A DNA stretch of 64,000 bases from NCBI RefSeq assembly GCF_902706295.1, contig NZ_CACSJJ010000003.1, forward strand, positions 62,001 through 126,000. The letters run 5' to 3'. Within the stretch, counting starts at the first letter, position 1, and each line of letters opens with the position of its first letter. Positions 62,112-64,000 of this stretch are shown here, piece by piece. The position numbers were made by a program, and so were the translations under genes. This stretch comes from Arthrobacter sp. 18067. Lineage in GTDB: Bacteria; Actinomycetota; Actinomycetes; Actinomycetales; Micrococcaceae. Under the pieces are notes generated by a model, which had not been told where the DNA came from, did no database searches, and saw only the letters and a list, made by a program, of their open reading frames with translations.

Positions 62112-63943
62112 GGCCTACTTCGGGAATCACACTCGGCGGCAGGTTCCAGCTGACCAGTCGCATTGCGATTGGCGGCATGGGCGAGGTCTGGAAGGCCAAG
62201 GACCAGATCCTCGGCCGGATCGTTGCCATCAAGGTGCTCAAGGAGGAATACACGGGGGACCCCGGCTTCCTCCAGAGGTTCCGTGCCGAGGCACGGCACA
62301 CCGCCCTCCTCAACCACGTGGGCATCGCCAACGTCTTCGATTACGGCGAGGAAGCCGGCTCGGCATACTTGGTCATGGAGCTCGTTCCGGGACACCCATT
62401 GAGCGGAATCCTTGAGCGCGAGCAGGTGCTGTCCCCGGACATGACGCTTTCGATCATCGCGCAGACTGCCCGGGCCCTTGCCGTGGCACACGCACAGGGC
62501 CTGGTCCACCGCGACATCAAGCCGGGCAACCTGCTGATCACGCCGGACAACCGCGTCAAGGTCACCGACTTCGGCATCGCCCGTTTGGCGGACCAGGTTC
62601 CGCTGACACAGACAGGCCAGGTCATGGGCACCGCCCAGTACTTGGCTCCTGAGCAGGCGACCGGCCAGACGGCCACTGGTTCCTCGGACATCTACTCGCT
62701 GGGTGTCATCGGCTACGAGTGCCTCACCGGCCACCGTCCCTTCTCCGGTGAATCGCAGATTGCCATCGCCCTGGCGCAGGTCAATGACGCACCGCCGCCC
62801 TTGCCGGAAACCCTTCCCACACCCGTGCGTGCCCTCTTGATGTCCATGCTGGCCAAGGACCCCAAGAACCGTCCTGCCAACGCCATCAAGCTGGCCGAAG
62901 CCGCCGATGCCATTCGCAACGGAGACATCGCCACGGCCCACGCCGCCGTACCCGGCATGTTGCTGTTCGAATCCACTACCGGCCCCATCACGGCACCGGT
63001 GGACACCGCAACGGCACCCACCGGCGTCGTCACCTCGCCTTACGGAAAAGAGCAGTCGTCGACGGCGACCTCCGCACTTCCGGTGCTGGGTGCCGGTGCA
63101 GCCGGGGCTGCTGTTGGAGCGGCTGCAGCCGCGTCCGACAACCCCTTGTCGCGCGCGAATGCCCTGGAAGCAGAGCGCCAGCTGAACGACGAAGAGGAAG
63201 TTGCCTACAGCGACGACGAGAACTTTGACGATCGCGAGCCGGAACGCAAGAAGCGCAGCCCCTGGACTTGGCCGATGGTTGCCTTGATCCTGTTGGTGCT
63301 GTTCGCACTGGTTGGTTTCCTGATCACCCAGTCCGGCTTCTTCTCGCCGAGCCCCAGCCCGAGCCAGTCCACCACTGCCAGCACCAGCCGCTCGGCAAGC
63401 CCGACATCCACCTCGGCCACGCCAACGCCATCGCAGACTTCTGAGGCGCCGTCCCCGACGCCGACGCAGTCAACGCCGCAGAAGATCAACGTGATCCCCG
63501 AGCAGTACCTGGGTCAGCAGTTCGAGGCCGTGAGTGCTGAACTCCGCGCTTTGGGTCTTGGTGTTGACGGCCAGGAAGTCTTCAACTCAGCGGTTCCCGG
63601 AACAGTGGTGAACCTTAACCCCACTGGACCTGTTGATCCGGGACAAACCATCACGGTTCAGTACTCCAAGGGACCTGAAGCCGTCGCCGTACCCACTATC
63701 GGTGTCGGAGCCAATGAAGCACAGGTTCGTGCGGCCATTGAAGGCGCCGGACTGCGGTGGGTAGCCGGGGATCCCGTGAACGGAGCCGTAGGCCAGCAGG
63801 CCGGCACGTTCGTGAGGTCTTCGCCTGCCGCTGGAGCCGAGGTTCCCGCAGGTTCTACAGTGACCTACTTCCTTTCCAGGGCCGTTGTACCCACCAACCC
63901 CGGTTCCTCGAGCGCCAGCCCCAGCGGCAGCCCGAGTAACTAA
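62108..63943 (+). CDS. Serine/threonine protein kinase with two PASTA domains
   Basis: This 611-residue kinase has an N-terminal Hanks-type domain: the glycine-rich loop [15 protein letters not shown], Lys42 (VAIKVL), Asp136 in HRDIKPGN and Asp154 in the DFG motif, plus [15 protein letters not shown] cytoplasmic linker follows, then one membrane helix (about 385-408), a Ser/Pro/Thr-rich stalk ([17 protein letters not shown]) and two extracellular PASTA repeats (about 460-525 and 528-590), the last with [13 protein letters not shown]. The GTG start overlaps pbpA. It occupies the position of PknA, whereas PASTA domains are usually a PknB feature. PASTA repeats bind muropeptides or lipid II. Confidence 0.93.
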   Translation: MRPTSGITLGGRFQLTSRIAIGGMGEVWKAKDQILGRIVAIKVLKEEYTGDPGFLQRFRAEARHTALLNHVGIANVFDYGEEAGSAYLVMELVPGHPLSGILEREQVLSPDMTLSIIAQTARALAVAHAQGLVHRDIKPGNLLITPDNRVKVTDFGIARLADQVPLTQTGQVMGTAQYLAPEQATGQTATGSSDIYSLGVIGYECLTGHRPFSGESQIAIALAQVNDAPPPLPETLPTPVRALLMSMLAKDPKNRPANAIKLAEAADAIRNGDIATAHAAVPGMLLFESTTGPITAPVDTATAPTGVVTSPYGKEQSSTATSALPVLGAGAAGAAVGAAAAASDNPLSRANALEAERQLNDEEEVAYSDDENFDDREPERKKRSPWTWPMVALILLVLFALVGFLITQSGFFSPSPSPSQSTTASTSRSASPTSTSATPTPSQTSEAPSPTPTQSTPQKINVIPEQYLGQQFEAVSAELRALGLGVDGQEVFNSAVPGTVVNLNPTGPVDPGQTITVQYSKGPEAVAVPTIGVGANEAQVRAAIEGAGLRWVAGDPVNGAVGQQAGTFVRSSPAAGAEVPAGSTVTYFLSRAVVPTNPGSSSASPSGSPSN

Positions 63944-63985
63944 CTGATCCGCCATGTCTACGCCACGCCACGGTCCCGCGCATCG

Positions 63986-63994
63986 AGAGGAGAG
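63986..63994 (+). promoter_or_regulatory. Ribosome-binding site of the next gene, cut by the window edge
   Basis: AGAGGAGAG near the right edge looks like a ribosome site for a gene that starts beyond the window; pknB is expected there from the usual gene order. An in-frame ATG at 63954 is another possible start but has no ribosome site. Confidence 0.5.
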
Positions 63995-64000
63995 CACACC

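Noticed and set aside
63954..64000. A gene starting at ATG 63954 at the right edge
   Set aside because: There is no ribosome site before this ATG, and a better one (AGAGGAGAG) points to a start just beyond the window, so only the ribosome site is reported.

Overview
The window is high-GC DNA packed with genes on both strands. Gene order and protein flavour point to an actinobacterium of the Micrococcaceae, most likely Arthrobacter or Paenarthrobacter (inference from gene content; no rRNA is present). The right end carries the actinobacterial cell-division and signalling operon fhaA-fhaB-pstP-rodA-pbpA-Ser/Thr kinase. That operon normally lies near the chromosomal origin, so this is chromosome, not a plasmid or prophage. 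I saw no transposase, phage gene, CRISPR array or rRNA. One tRNA gene, tRNA-Leu(CAG), is present.

Layout. 1-3.1 kb: the end of a DUF2975 membrane protein, a DJ-1/PfpI protein, a small STAS-like protein, a RibD/DHFR-like reductase, a small Cys-rich ORF and a VanZ remnant with an apparent internal deletion. 3.2-9 kb: an NCS1 permease / HyuA-like / DUF917 / PucR cluster, probably for a hydantoin- or purine-derived compound. 9-25 kb: mixed metabolism, comprising glycerate kinase, a D-2-hydroxyacid dehydrogenase, a GH2 glycosidase, a glycerophosphodiesterase, an epimerase with a membrane methyltransferase, a PEP-mutase-like lyase, a HAD phosphatase, glutathionyl-hydroquinone reductase, a PfkB sugar kinase, an arylformamidase-like hydrolase, a (p)ppGpp synthetase-domain protein joined to a SulP transporter, and a bile-acid-type symporter.

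25-42 kb: a LacI regulator divergent from an alditol oxidase. Next is a 5-oxoprolinase operon (pxpA, MFS transporter, fused pxpBC, biotin carboxylase/BCCP) divergent from its GntR regulator. Then come a LysR-type effector domain lacking a helix-turn-helix, divergent from a DUF5997 protein, and a putrescine oxidase cluster (permease, universal stress protein, oxidase) divergent from a TetR regulator. 41-56 kb: an AraC regulator with an iron-siderophore binding protein and two permeases under a DtxR/IdeR-like box; an L-talarate/galactarate dehydratase with its FadR-type regulator; and a six-gene operon of FAD oxidase, peptide-type ABC transporter and aminotransferase. 55.8-64 kb: tRNA-Leu and the fhaA-to-kinase operon.

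Many catabolic clusters sit beside or opposite their own regulator, and for several (PucR, LacI, GntR/FCD, TetR, FadR) a palindromic candidate operator can be read in the promoter gap. Two families of short palindromic repeats (66 nt, three copies; 47 nt, two copies) occupy intergenic spaces. The most notable possible new biology is the LysR-effector/DUF5997 divergent pair, the NCS1-HyuA-DUF917 pathway without HyuB, and the two repeat families.
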